NCBI GenBank assembly: GCA_025526915.1
Contig: JAHLKH010000181.1
Location: forward strand, 1-55,571
Source of the DNA: Entophlyctis helioformis
Taxonomy: Eukaryota > Chytridiomycota > Chytridiomycetes > Chytridiales > Chytriomycetaceae
Direction of reading: 5' to 3'
DNA length: 55,571 nt
This document shows, piece by piece, positions 41,909 through 51,742 of this stretch. Position numbers and translations under genes: made by a program. Numbering within the stretch: position 1 is the first letter of the stretch; every line of letters starts with the position of its first letter. The notes beneath the pieces are model-generated. The model did not search any database. It worked only from the letters and a program-made list of their open reading frames with translations, and had not been told where the DNA came from.

Positions 41909-44302
41909 ATGTCCGCAACGCCTGTCCAGCAGCAGACGCATCCCGCCAGCCACACGTCGTCTACTGCCGATGGTCTATCGGGAACCGAGTGCAGATCTGC
42001 TGCATCTGTGCTTGGCAGCACCCCAAGATCCGGACAGGAATCCGGTGTTGCTGCGCCTTTTGAAACGACGAGCGTGCCGGCTGGTGCATCTGCCCCTTCA
42101 GAGCCAGCAGCGTCGTCTGCTGTGCCGCGGACTTCCCACTCGAATAGACGGCATACGGTGTCGTCTGCCGCCCAGCCGATCATTGGACAGGTGCAAGCAC
42201 AGGCTCAGCAGCAGCCCTTGTCTGTTCCAGACCAGCTGGTGGCCAACTCGCCGATCGTCGAGCCGGCCAGCATCGTCCCTGATGGCAACACAATCGTGTA
42301 CACATACCGCATCCCTGCCCAGTTTCGTCTGGTCGCGTCGCTCGTCAAGCCTCCACCCGGAGATGCGTCCCTCTATTCCATGTCCGTCTCGGCCGCGGCG
42401 CTGAAAGACGCATTGGTGCAGTCGGTTGGCCAAACACGTTCGGCTGCCAGCAAGTCGCTCTCGAGAGACGGAAGCAATCGCACAGACACCAGCATCAGCA
42501 AGTGGGACGATCCCGCCAGCAACGATCATCTCAGCCAGTCGCTCTCGGCGTCAGGCAACGGCTTCCGCACCTTCCCAGCAACCGCCGGAGCAGCATCGGC
42601 AAACGCGGCAGATCCGCCCATCCTGTCCCCGTCGGCCCAGTCCAAAACGACGCGACGCCAGAGTGCAACCGGCAACAGCAGACCTGCAGCCGATGCACTT
42701 GCTGCGCCTCCGGTCAACCCGGTCATGCTTCGCGCAATGCACAGCCACAACATGCAGGCTGCCCTGACACCGCCTCTGCTTTCTGGTCCAGCAACACCTG
42801 TCCTGCCTGACAGACATAGGGAGGCTGCGCCATGCTCGTGCGATTGCAGACGTGTCTTCCAGAAACTTGGTCCACTCGGCAGCCAACACTCCATTCCAAG
42901 CGTGCTCAAGGCTCTGCGCCAGCTCTATCCAATGCTCATGACCACGATCGAGTCTGGAGATCTGAGCGTAAAGCTGGACCAGCGAAACCGAGGCGTCATG
43001 ACACAGCAGACTCTGCACACGTCTCTCGAAGAGTACGGTGGTTCGCTCGAAGAGTACCTGTCGCCATTCCTTGCCAGGTCCGCCACGGCTGTCTTGGCCG
43101 AGCTCCGTCGTCGTGGCTTTGACGCCATGTTTTCAGAAGTGCCGCTCATTGCAGCTGCGTCGGCTGGGTATGCGGATCTGGTCGCCTGCCTGACACACCT
43201 GCAGGGCCAAAACGGCATCGTCAACATGACGCTGCCCAGCGACCGTCCCATGATGCTTGGTGGTGCGGGTGACGTGGCAGGCGCAACAGCTCTTTACATT
43301 GCATCAGCCCTCAACCAGCCCGAGGTCATTGATGTTCTCACTGCGTCGGGTGCACAGACCGAGGTGCTGACTGCCTACGGCTGGACGCCACTGACTGTCG
43401 CAGCATCGCTCAACCACCATGAGGCTGTGGCTACACTCGCCAGGGCAGGCGCAAACCTCGAGTTCACAGACAAGAGCGGATGCACGCCGCTGATGCACAC
43501 GGTCAAGCGCAACTTTATAGAAGCGTGCAAGGCCCTCATTGCCGCCGGTGCCAACCTGGAATCGCGCAACCACAACGGCTGGACACCGCTCATCTACACT
43601 GCAAACACGGGCCTGCCCGATATCGCGAGCGTGCTGCTGGCATCGGGTGCCAACTGCAACCAGCGCGATAAGTCGGGCTGGACACCGCTCATCCATGCAG
43701 CCACTCGCGACCATGCCGATCTGATCAGGTGTCTGCTCAGAATGGACATGTGCGATCCGAGCGCGCAGGACAAGGGCCTATGGACGGCACTGCACCATGC
43801 CTGCGACATGGGCTTTGTCCGGTCGGCTCGTGTGCTGATCGAGCTCGGTGCGCCGATTGACGTGGTGGATGCATACGGCCGGTCGCCACTCTACCTGGCT
43901 GCCCACCAAGGCCATGTCAACGTCTGCGCCACGCTCATTGACAAGTCTGCCGGAAAGGAGTTCAAGGACAAGAACGGCCGCACCGCTCTCATGGCGGCTG
44001 CCAAACACGGCCACACGGTTGTGAGTCGGCTGCTGGTCGAGGGCGGCGCGGATATCAATGCCGTTGACGCGCATGGGTACACGGCGCTCATGTTCGCTGC
44101 ACATGGATCTCACGCCGAGACGTGCAAGATGCTGCTCGAACACAAGGCATCGGTCAAGATGGCCGACAAGGACGGCCATACGGCGCACGACTATGTGCTC
44201 TACCGAAAGAATCCAGACGTTATGCAGGTGTTTGCCGCGTATGCGCCACCAACTGCCGCTGCCCCAGCTCCAAGCTCGTCGAGTGCCAAAGCCAAGCCGT
44301 GA
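41909..44302 (+). CDS. Large ankyrin-repeat protein
   Basis: 797 aa, no intron. The first 300 residues are Ser/Gln/Ala/Thr-rich and disordered, with a short folded-looking stretch (NTIVYTYRIPAQFRLVASLV) at about 127-146. A predicted helical region at about 320-400 (SIPSVLKALRQLYPMLMTTI; LEEYLSPFLARSATAVLAEL) leads into ten or so ankyrin repeats from about 410 to 770, with canonical consensus (YGWTPLTVAASLNHHEAVAT, KSGCTPLMHTVKRN, HNGWTPLIYTANTGLPDIAS, YGRSPLYLAAHQGHVNVCAT, HGYTALMFAAHGSHAETCKM). Likely a protein-binding scaffold; partner and process unknown. The start is the ATG at the beginning of a Gln/Ser-rich N-terminus; an in-frame ATG at 41735 would add 58 residues. Unlike the ankyrin gene at 35666 it is intact and of a different repeat subfamily. 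The stop codon overlaps an AATAAA. Confidence 0.85.
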   Translation: MSATPVQQQTHPASHTSSTADGLSGTECRSAASVLGSTPRSGQESGVAAPFETTSVPAGASAPSEPAASSAVPRTSHSNRRHTVSSAAQPIIGQVQAQAQQQPLSVPDQLVANSPIVEPASIVPDGNTIVYTYRIPAQFRLVASLVKPPPGDASLYSMSVSAAALKDALVQSVGQTRSAASKSLSRDGSNRTDTSISKWDDPASNDHLSQSLSASGNGFRTFPATAGAASANAADPPILSPSAQSKTTRRQSATGNSRPAADALAAPPVNPVMLRAMHSHNMQAALTPPLLSGPATPVLPDRHREAAPCSCDCRRVFQKLGPLGSQHSIPSVLKALRQLYPMLMTTIESGDLSVKLDQRNRGVMTQQTLHTSLEEYGGSLEEYLSPFLARSATAVLAELRRRGFDAMFSEVPLIAAASAGYADLVACLTHLQGQNGIVNMTLPSDRPMMLGGAGDVAGATALYIASALNQPEVIDVLTASGAQTEVLTAYGWTPLTVAASLNHHEAVATLARAGANLEFTDKSGCTPLMHTVKRNFIEACKALIAAGANLESRNHNGWTPLIYTANTGLPDIASVLLASGANCNQRDKSGWTPLIHAATRDHADLIRCLLRMDMCDPSAQDKGLWTALHHACDMGFVRSARVLIELGAPIDVVDAYGRSPLYLAAHQGHVNVCATLIDKSAGKEFKDKNGRTALMAAAKHGHTVVSRLLVEGGADINAVDAHGYTALMFAAHGSHAETCKMLLEHKASVKMADKDGHTAHDYVLYRKNPDVMQVFAAYAPPTAAAPAPSSSSAKAKP

Positions 44303-44307
44303 ATAAA
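44302..44307 (+). terminator. Poly(A) signal overlapping the stop codon
   Basis: AATAAA whose first A is the last base of the TGA stop of the ankyrin gene. Only 28 bp separate this stop from the stop of the convergent PRM1 gene, so the two transcripts must overlap. Confidence 0.65.
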
Positions 44308-44330
44308 CAGCATGTTGTTATTGTCGGCCA

Positions 44331-46823
44331 CTAGTGTCGTTTGCGCTGTCGAGAACCAAACATTGACATGGCGGCAACGTCCCACAAGACTGCAATCAAC
44401 CCAAGCAGCACAACCAGCAAGCCAAAGACGAGCACAGCAGCAAACGGAATCATTTGCAGCCACAGCGTCTGCTCGTACTCGTGCTGCATCCACAAGATCT
44501 GCTCGCGAAACAGCGATAGAGTCCCATTGGCCACGGGCGACGATGCAGCCTTGCTGCTTGCAGAGCCCGAGCCGTCCGTCAAGTTCATCATGCGCGTTGT
44601 CGTCTCGAATGCCGTCACAAGCTTGCCAGCGTCAATGCCGAGATCCGCAGCCACGACACGCGGGAGGCTCACCACACTGCCGTTGTTGATGGCAGCCTTG
44701 ACGGCATTCAGCAGAGCGCGAGTCTGGTTGCCCACGACGCACTGCGAAAAGTCCGTGACAGCCGCCTGCACGACGGGCACCGATGCAAACACGGAGCCAA
44801 CCGCACCAGCAAACCCGCCAAAGATGGCGTCGATGCCCGTGTCGACGGTCGTGATGGTGTCTGTCAGCCAGCCCGTCAAGACGGCATTGGTTGCAGCCTC
44901 GACGGACGCCATGCGTGCATTGACTTGGGTCACGTATGGGCCGATTGAATCGTCCATCGCATCGGACACGCGGCCGAGAATGAGGTTCATGGCGCGCGTG
45001 ACGTCGCCAGCCAGAAACGGGACCAGACGCGTGACAATGAGACCGAGGATGAGCAGCTGGAATCGCACCGCCAGGAGACCGACGATGCCGAGCAGGATGC
45101 ACCAGAGACTCAGCGGGTGCGAGATGTACAGGAGGAACCACTGGATGCGGATGGCGTGCGGGGAGGTCAGGAGCGACGCCAGCGACGTGGACGACGATCC
45201 AAACAGGCGACGTGCAATGACATCGTGCACCGTGAACAGAAGCGGGTGCTCGATGGCGGCCACCAAGCGTCGCACAGCAATGTCCTTGAGATCGCTTGCC
45301 ATGGCCGTATCGTGGCTCTGCATGCTGCGGGAAGAGCCCATGTCATGATCCAGCAAGGCACGCAGCTGCGACATGCTGCGTTCCTGCTGGCCATGCTCCC
45401 ACGCAATGTACGCCATGTACGCGACCGTGACGACCATCATGGCAATCACAAGCCCGAGACAGCCGTACCACAGACTCACGGTCGTCGCCTCAACGACGCG
45501 GTCGATCCACGCGACGTCGTACGCGCCGTCTGCACAGAACCGAACAGGCTTGACGATGGGCACAGGGAGGACGTCGAGATCGCCGATGGTGGTGCTCGAC
45601 AGCCGCGACGCGACGCGTGCCGACAGATCAGCTAACGGCTTGCTGATGAGGTCCGACACGCGCGACTCGATATCATTGAGCGTCGGGATGCTCGAGTTGA
45701 GGCCGCGGAGCGACTGGAGGAACGCCGACGGCAGCGCAACATTCCGCAGCCTGTCGCTGGCACCGGGTATGGCGACCGGCCCGACTCGCGGCACCGATAC
45801 ACCGCCACCACCGCCGCCAAAGATGGGCACGCTCGGTGCACGCGGGAGTTTATCAATGGCGTCATTGACGGTGCGCAGCTGTGCGTTGATGCCATCGAGC
45901 CCGTCGGCCAATGCCCGCGACACCTCCTGGAACTGCGTATTGACGAAATCGGTGATCTGCTGCGCATGGGACGACACGGCACCGGCAGCCGACAGGACGG
46001 TCATCTCGAGCGCGCACAGCATGACACGGTGGTACCTGAACAAGATGTACAGCAACAGCTGCTTGACCAGCGTGAGCGTGAGGGACACGAGGGCGGCCGC
46101 ATTGTCCAACGCGGATCGCACGGCGGCTGTTGTGTGGCGGTTGATGGCCAGCGCGGTGTACTGCGGTGTGAGGGCGAGCGTGTTGGTGGCGATCTCAAGA
46201 CCAGTGCAGGACTCGGCAAGCATGTGTTTGGCCGTGTCGCCTTGGCGCGACACTGTTGTGGCGAGGATCATGAGTGTGCACAGCACCAGAAGGAGCGATA
46301 GAACGGTTTGGTTGGCGTAGGAGCGGCTGAGCTTGGCGCGGCGGCCGAGGAACGGGTCGAGACGTGACGGGGCTGTGCCAGTCCAAGAGGACAACGAGCC
46401 GGTTTCTGGTCGAGGCGGCAGAGGCGGGGGCTGGTGCGTCTGGTTCAACTGGTTCAGCTGATACATGGGGGCGAGTGCACGCTGGCCTTCGAGCGAGTCA
46501 GAGTACCGGTTGGTGCGAGCGATCGTGTCGATGATCCAGTTGGTGTCTGCGCGACTGAATGAGCCAGTCGAGCTTGCGCCAGAGTGCGAGCGCGATATGT
46601 CTGACGGTGCACTTGAGGCGGTATAGACGGAAGAAGCTGCGATGTTTGAGTGGTAGTAGTCGGCAGTACGCGGCGACATACGCTGGCGCACATCCTGGGC
46701 AGCCGCGTGGCGGGACGTCTGGGGGTGAACACGGATGCTGGGCAGCGGGACAGGTGGACGAGCGTGTGACATCTCAAACTCTTCACTGGAGGTGGGGGAC
46801 CGGGGAGGCTGAGACGACGGCAT
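44331..46823 (-). CDS. PRM1: Plasma membrane fusion protein PRM1
   Basis: Encodes 830 aa from ATG 46823 (MPSSQPPRSP). The same frame is open upstream to ATG 46964, but the extra residues look unlike a Prm1 N-terminus. Prm1 promotes plasma-membrane fusion during mating and is a pheromone-induced multispanning glycoprotein. Visible features: a disordered Ser/Pro N-terminus, then the family entry DPFLGRRAKLSRSYANQTVL with TM1 (LSLLLVLCTLMILATTV), the conserved Cys in ESCTGLEIATNTLALTPQYT, TM segments near VSLTLTLVKQLLLYILF, YGCLGLVIAMMVVTVAYMAY, LWCILLGIVGLLAVRFQLLI and MIPFAAVLVFGLLVVLLGLI, and long extracytoplasmic loops with NxS/T sites (NSSIP, NQTRA, NNGSV). No intron. Convergent with the ankyrin gene. 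Confidence 0.9.
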   Translation of the reverse strand: MPSSQPPRSPTSSEEFEMSHARPPVPLPSIRVHPQTSRHAAAQDVRQRMSPRTADYYHSNIAASSVYTASSAPSDISRSHSGASSTGSFSRADTNWIIDTIARTNRYSDSLEGQRALAPMYQLNQLNQTHQPPPLPPRPETGSLSSWTGTAPSRLDPFLGRRAKLSRSYANQTVLSLLLVLCTLMILATTVSRQGDTAKHMLAESCTGLEIATNTLALTPQYTALAINRHTTAAVRSALDNAAALVSLTLTLVKQLLLYILFRYHRVMLCALEMTVLSAAGAVSSHAQQITDFVNTQFQEVSRALADGLDGINAQLRTVNDAIDKLPRAPSVPIFGGGGGGVSVPRVGPVAIPGASDRLRNVALPSAFLQSLRGLNSSIPTLNDIESRVSDLISKPLADLSARVASRLSSTTIGDLDVLPVPIVKPVRFCADGAYDVAWIDRVVEATTVSLWYGCLGLVIAMMVVTVAYMAYIAWEHGQQERSMSQLRALLDHDMGSSRSMQSHDTAMASDLKDIAVRRLVAAIEHPLLFTVHDVIARRLFGSSSTSLASLLTSPHAIRIQWFLLYISHPLSLWCILLGIVGLLAVRFQLLILGLIVTRLVPFLAGDVTRAMNLILGRVSDAMDDSIGPYVTQVNARMASVEAATNAVLTGWLTDTITTVDTGIDAIFGGFAGAVGSVFASVPVVQAAVTDFSQCVVGNQTRALLNAVKAAINNGSVVSLPRVVAADLGIDAGKLVTAFETTTRMMNLTDGSGSASSKAASSPVANGTLSLFREQILWMQHEYEQTLWLQMIPFAAVLVFGLLVVLLGLIAVLWDVAAMSMFGSRQRKRH

Positions 46824-47015
46824 GGCGGCGGCACGGAAAGAGGCAATGGCAGATGCGGCTATAGTGGCAATGTGCTTCTTTATGTTTGGCAAGCAGGCTG
46901 ACAGAAAGCGTCGTCTTTCAGAGTCGTGTGGCACGGCACGGCGCGCGCCAAGCCACGACTCCATCGTCTGAACGCTTCGGCATTATCGACGCCAGACTGA
47001 ACGACACCCGACGGA

Positions 47016-47933
47016 TCAACCATAGAATGGGTCCCACTCCTCTTCGCTGTCTTCTGCCGGAGGATTCAAAGCAGCCTCACGCTGTTTGCGGCGCTTCTCA
47101 TAAGCCGGATCGTCTGTCGGATACTCTTTGCGGCAGGCCGGACACGAGTTGTGCTGCCGCATTCAGTGCATGTCAGCGAGCGCGTGCAGCAGCGATCGAT
47201 GCAGTGCGGACAACGCACCAGGTCAAGCCACGGCTTGATGCACTCGTTGTGGAAGATGTGCGTGCACGGCAGACGGTTGACCGTCTCCTTGGCCGGCTGG
47301 AACATCTCGAGGCAGATGTGGCAGGTGGAGTCTGTCGATCGAGCGCAGTGTCAGCGCAGATGCGGCGAGCAGAGCCGCGTGGCCCAGCCGCATGCGATCG
47401 CAGGCTGCTTGCACCCACCCTTGGCAACAGTGCTCAGCCGCTCCAGACCAGCGACGAACGCCTTGGATGCCGGCGGGGTGCCCTTGGCGCTGTTGTGGCG
47501 ATCCGTCCATGCCGGCCACGGTCCGGGCGACACAGACAGACCAGGGTTGGCGTCAGTGCCAGCCATGCCGGCCGTCCAGCGACAACCAGCAAACGCACTT
47601 GGCATTGGCCTCGTCCATAAGCTGCGAGATGAGTGCGTCGAGAACGCTCTGGTCGGCCGCCATGCCCGCCATGCCGGCCGAGTGTGCAGCTGCATCGAGC
47701 GCACCACCGCCGGCAGCACCTCGCCGCTCTCTCAACGCCTCAAACAGCGAGAGCGTCGTCAGCAGCCGCTCGGCCTCGTCGACTGCTCCCTCGGCCGAGG
47801 CGGCAGACTCGGGGCCCATGAAGCCGCCCAGGTCGGGATTGATGGACGATCTCTGGCCTTGGCCGAACCTGAGGTTGCCTTGGCTGGTCGCTGGCTTGGT
47901 TGCTATCGAGTGCTCAATATCGTAGAACGACAT
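47016..47933 (-). CDS. RING-H2 ubiquitin ligase (RNF126/RNF115-like)
   Basis: Exons 47933-47599, 47489-47419, 47331-47219 and 47153-47016 give 218 aa with matching phases. E3 ubiquitin ligase. The RING is assembled across the last intron: CHICLEMFQPAKETVNRLPC, THIFHNECIKPWLDL, then HNSCPACRKEYPTDD, giving C-x2-C...C-x-H-x2-H-x2-C...C-x2-C. The segment before it (KGTPPASKAFVAGLERL) and the W-LxxHxSCPxCR end are the pattern of the RNF126/RNF115 (BCA2) group. The family's N-terminal zinc finger is not present; the N-terminus instead is short and Ala/Glu-rich (EAERLLTTLSLFEALRERR). The C-terminus is acidic (EDSEEEWDPFYG). The exact first base of exon 2 could be shifted by a few nt. Confidence 0.88.
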
Positions 47934-48125
47934 GTCAGGTTGATGGGTCGATGGGCAACACTGTGGCGCGAGATGTCTGATGCCTTAAAGGAGGTATGCT
48001 CCACGCATCAATGACCGCCAGTCTGCATCATACGGCTCATGCTGACTCTCTGCTGGATCAACGCCTCAAGGGCGACAAGCGAGGCAAAGGCGCACAGACG
48101 TCCGCTTCTGAGGACGTTCAACCCA

Positions 48126-48131
48126 TTTATT
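48126..48131 (-). terminator. Poly(A) signal overlapping the stop codon
   Basis: AATAAA spans the TAA stop of the low-complexity gene (GAA-TAA-A). Same arrangement as at 44302. Confidence 0.6.
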
Positions 48132-51121
48132 CAGGGTCGATGCCCTTGCTGCGTCGGCAGAGGATCAGGTCAACTAGCCGCACATGCCAAGGCACAGGCG
48201 ACTGTTTCCCTGCTCCAGGCCGCCCTCGCTCCTTCTGGCGGGTATGATGCTGCTGCTGCTGCTGCGCGTCGCCATCAGGCGTACTGTGCACACACATTCA
48301 ACCATGTCAGTCAAGACGCGGGAACCAGCCCAGCGGTCGAGATGTCAACATACCTGTCCCATGCGGCAGCTTTGCGTATTCCATTCGGAAGAGCCTCCTT
48401 TTGCGGCTGTGGCTTTGGCGGCTTTGGCGGCTGGATTGTGAGCTGTGTCACCGCTTGCTGCTCTTGACTCTGCGCACGATCTGCGTGTGAGCGTTGCGAC
48501 GGTGGCGACATCATCTCGACTTCAGTGACATCGTTGGTGTTGGCGGCAATGGTTTGCTGGGCTGCTTTTGGCGCGGTTTGCGGCGAGTGCTGCTGTGGCA
48601 GCTCTTGCAACGGTCGGGCCTGTTGTTGGCCCTGTGGCTGGGCAGGTCCAAATCCAAACGCAGGCTTGTCAGCAACTGGACGCGGCCGTTGTGGCTGTGA
48701 TTGCGGTGCGACTGCTGGCGCAGTGGGTATAGGTTCAGATGGGATGGCATGCGTTACGGTTGATACCGCCTTTGGCTGTTGCTGTTGCTGCTGTTGCTGA
48801 TTATGATGACGATGATTAAGTACAGGGCCGTCGATCAGTCCAGGTGGCCCGTCATGCTCATGCTGGTGATGCTTTTTGTGAGTCTGTGACTGATCGAGTG
48901 CTGATCCTCCAGTGGCATGGAATGGTACCGTACGCGCTGGCTGTGTGGCGAAAGAGGCTGTTGCCGTTACGGCGTGTGATTGTGGCGGCGGCGGCGGCTG
49001 CGCATCTCCGTCATCGGACAAGTCCGATATGATCGACATCAGAAGGCTGGGATCAGAGGTGTGGATATTGGCCAAGACCTGATCATCGCCCATGGTGCCA
49101 TATGCTGTGAATGACGGCTCGGTGATGAGATTGCTGTCTGTGCGCATTGAGAAGCGGTGATCGGGGCTGTTGTCATATCCATCGTGCGGCATTTGGTGGT
49201 GCTGATCTTGCGTTTCAGAAGCAGTAATGGCCATGAACGGTGTAAACTGGTCTTGCGCATGCAGCACTGGTGTTTTCCCCGTCTTGAGCTTGTGCTGCAG
49301 TCCAGACGAATGCATCATGCCGCCATCTGCTGTTGCAGGCCCAGCTGGATAACTCGCGGCTGATGCTTCTGTGCCGCCAAATCTTGCAGTACCAGGCTGT
49401 CCATGTATTGGCGTGTCGTTCGCGGCGCTGCTTGGATCGGAGAATGTTGATACCATGTCGCTCTGCTCTGGTTGTGACTGTCCATGCTGCTGCTGCTCTT
49501 GGTGAAACGGGGATGCGTCTGAGGAAAGATCATTGGCTGTTGCAGGGGCTGGTGGCGACGAATAGACTTGATGAAAGGGCTGCTGACGCTGTGATATGCC
49601 GGATGTTGCCATGGTCTGTGGCGGTGCGTCTTGGACCTGGTCCAGCATTTCGTCAATCTCGTCAAACACTTGCGTGTCTTGCTGCTGGCTGGCTGGTGGA
49701 TCGTTTCCATGCGGTACTGTTGCGGTTGCTGCTGCTCGATCGCTTTGTTGTTCCGTGTGGCCTGCATGCTTGGCACCGGGCCGCGCATGGGTGAGCGATG
49801 GGATGCTCTGGTGGATGGAATGAAGCGACTCGACTGCATCTTGATTATCGCTTGGTGCCTGCTCGGCATGATCCTGGACATGCGCGTCTGCTGCTTGAGC
49901 CACGCTATCCAGCGAGACTTGGGCAACGTCCGTGTCACTGATGTCAATGTCGCTGTCGCCGTTCATGTCGCTGTTGGCCATGTCCACGCGAGCAGGTGCA
50001 GATGCGTCGGAAGGCGGCTTGGCTCGACCCGAATGATCGGCAATGCTGGCAATGGCTTGGTCGTAGTCAAAGGCATCGACTTGGTCCAGATCGCCAACGT
50101 CCAGCATGTCGGCGTCCGCCTTATCTGGTACGCGATGCTCGCTGGCAGCATGGCTTGCAATCGCTTTGGATGTGATCTGGATGCTGGCTGGTTGGCCGAT
50201 ATCGTCCTGGCTTGCATCCGCCACAAACTCCACCACCCCATCGCTCTCCTCCATGATCGTGATTGCAAGGCCATCCCCACCGTCCGCATCCAGCGTCTGC
50301 TGAGCCCGAGTCGAGGACGCCTGCGAATGCTGGAAGCCAGTTCCAAGACCACCCGTGTCTCCTGTTTCGTCTTGTGCGGCAGCAAAGTAATGGCCGTTTG
50401 CATGCTCCGGGGCATCGCGGACATCCCTTGTGTTGATGCCATGGCCGGCGTTAAGATCACGGTCAGTTACAACCAGACTGGCAAGCTGGCTGGAATCCGA
50501 CGACGAAACCGACGTGATCGATGCAACACCGGCTTCGTGCGCAGACGATGGCGCTATAGATACGATGTGCGCATAATCATCGCTGTGGCCAGTGGTGGTC
50601 AGTGCGTGATGACTGGCGCCACGAGCTCCGCCGCCAGACGATGCGGCCAACGAGCTTGATTTGGACCCAAACGACAAGGACGCCCAGCCGTCGCCAACTG
50701 CCGACCGCGGTGCAGGAGCAAACGCAGAGGGACCGGGGCTGGCGGCGTGCCTTGCAGAGGCCGAGGCACCGGAGGCAGACAGCGACGCGGCCAAAAAGCC
50801 GCCACTGCCGTCCAAACTCGTCGAGCCGAGAGGCGGTAACCGTGACGGCATCGGCGCGCGTGGAGTATTCACGCCAGCTCCGCTGCCATGTGCTGTAGCG
50901 ATATAGTTTGGGCCACTCGCGACGGTCGCCTTTCCTGCTTCCACCTTGCTCGGCGCAGCAGTAGCAGCAGGCTGATAGGGTTGAGCCGGATCGTCATTAA
51001 AGTCGTCATCGAATGTATCAAGAACCTCGACACTGGCCGGCTCGATACCCGTGGAAATATGGCTGCCGGAAGCCCTGCCGATGCTTTCAATGGACTCTGA
51101 CGCGGGGAAGACGCGCGCCAT
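48127..51121 (-). CDS. Large Ser/Gln/Asp-rich protein of unknown function
   Basis: Exon 1 is 51121-48354 and exon 2 is 48283-48127, joined by GTATGT...CAG in phase 2, for 974 aa. The unspliced frame would end 15 codons later, so the intron is inferred from the consensus GTATGT and from the more protein-like second exon ending PVPWHVRLVDLILCRRSKG. The body is almost wholly low complexity (Ser, Gln, Asp, His, Pro), with no domain that I recognise. The N-terminus contains an acidic patch (EVLDTFDDDFNDDPAQPY). Two Gln/His-rich stretches and a basic Pro/Lys segment (IQPPKPPKPQPQKE) near 900 are the only landmarks. Could be a disordered regulator or adaptor; no evidence for either. Start: the first ATG in frame, with a possible upstream exon. 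Confidence 0.65.
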
Positions 51122-51685
51122 ACGATCAAACGCGTCAGCTTCGATAGGAAACCCTGGGGCAATTATGCTGTCAAGGTATCAGAGTCGTTGAATCGCGACG
51201 AGCGCAGTAGGGTGCAGAGAGATGCTGCGTCGCCTGCAATGCCCGCGCATCTTGCTGAGGGCCAACATGCACAAGGCAGGCGGATGACGCCAAGACTTGC
51301 AATGTGACTGCGGCGGCGTGAATGCCATGATCAGCTGCGCATGTAGCAGACATACTGGCAGTGATCAGCATTCCCACAGAGACTCGGCAGTGAACAGCAG
51401 CCAACACAACTCTGCGTCAAAAACAAACCCAAGACTCGCAAGAATCGATGTATTTCAAGGTTTAGCGTATCCGCAAAGCCCAGTCAAGCACCTTGAAACG
51501 AACAGTACAAATATGATGGCGGGGGTCTACAGGGTATGAGCCTAATGTACAGAACCATGCTGCGCGGTTGCTGTTTGGATGACGGGCAGGCTGATGTATT
51601 GGCCGAGTGTATGTAAGCAATCGCGGCCGATTGACCAAACGCGAGTTGCTTTAGAACGACCGATGATGGAAGTGCATTCGGTGAG
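51122..51685. other. Intergenic region
   Basis: Lies between the start of the low-complexity gene and the 3' end of the C2H2 factor, both on the minus strand. Probable promoter of the former and 3' UTR of the latter. No gene seen. Confidence 0.45.
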
Positions 51686-51701
51686 CTACTGTTGCTGTTG
51701 C

Positions 51702-51742
<41 letters not shown>

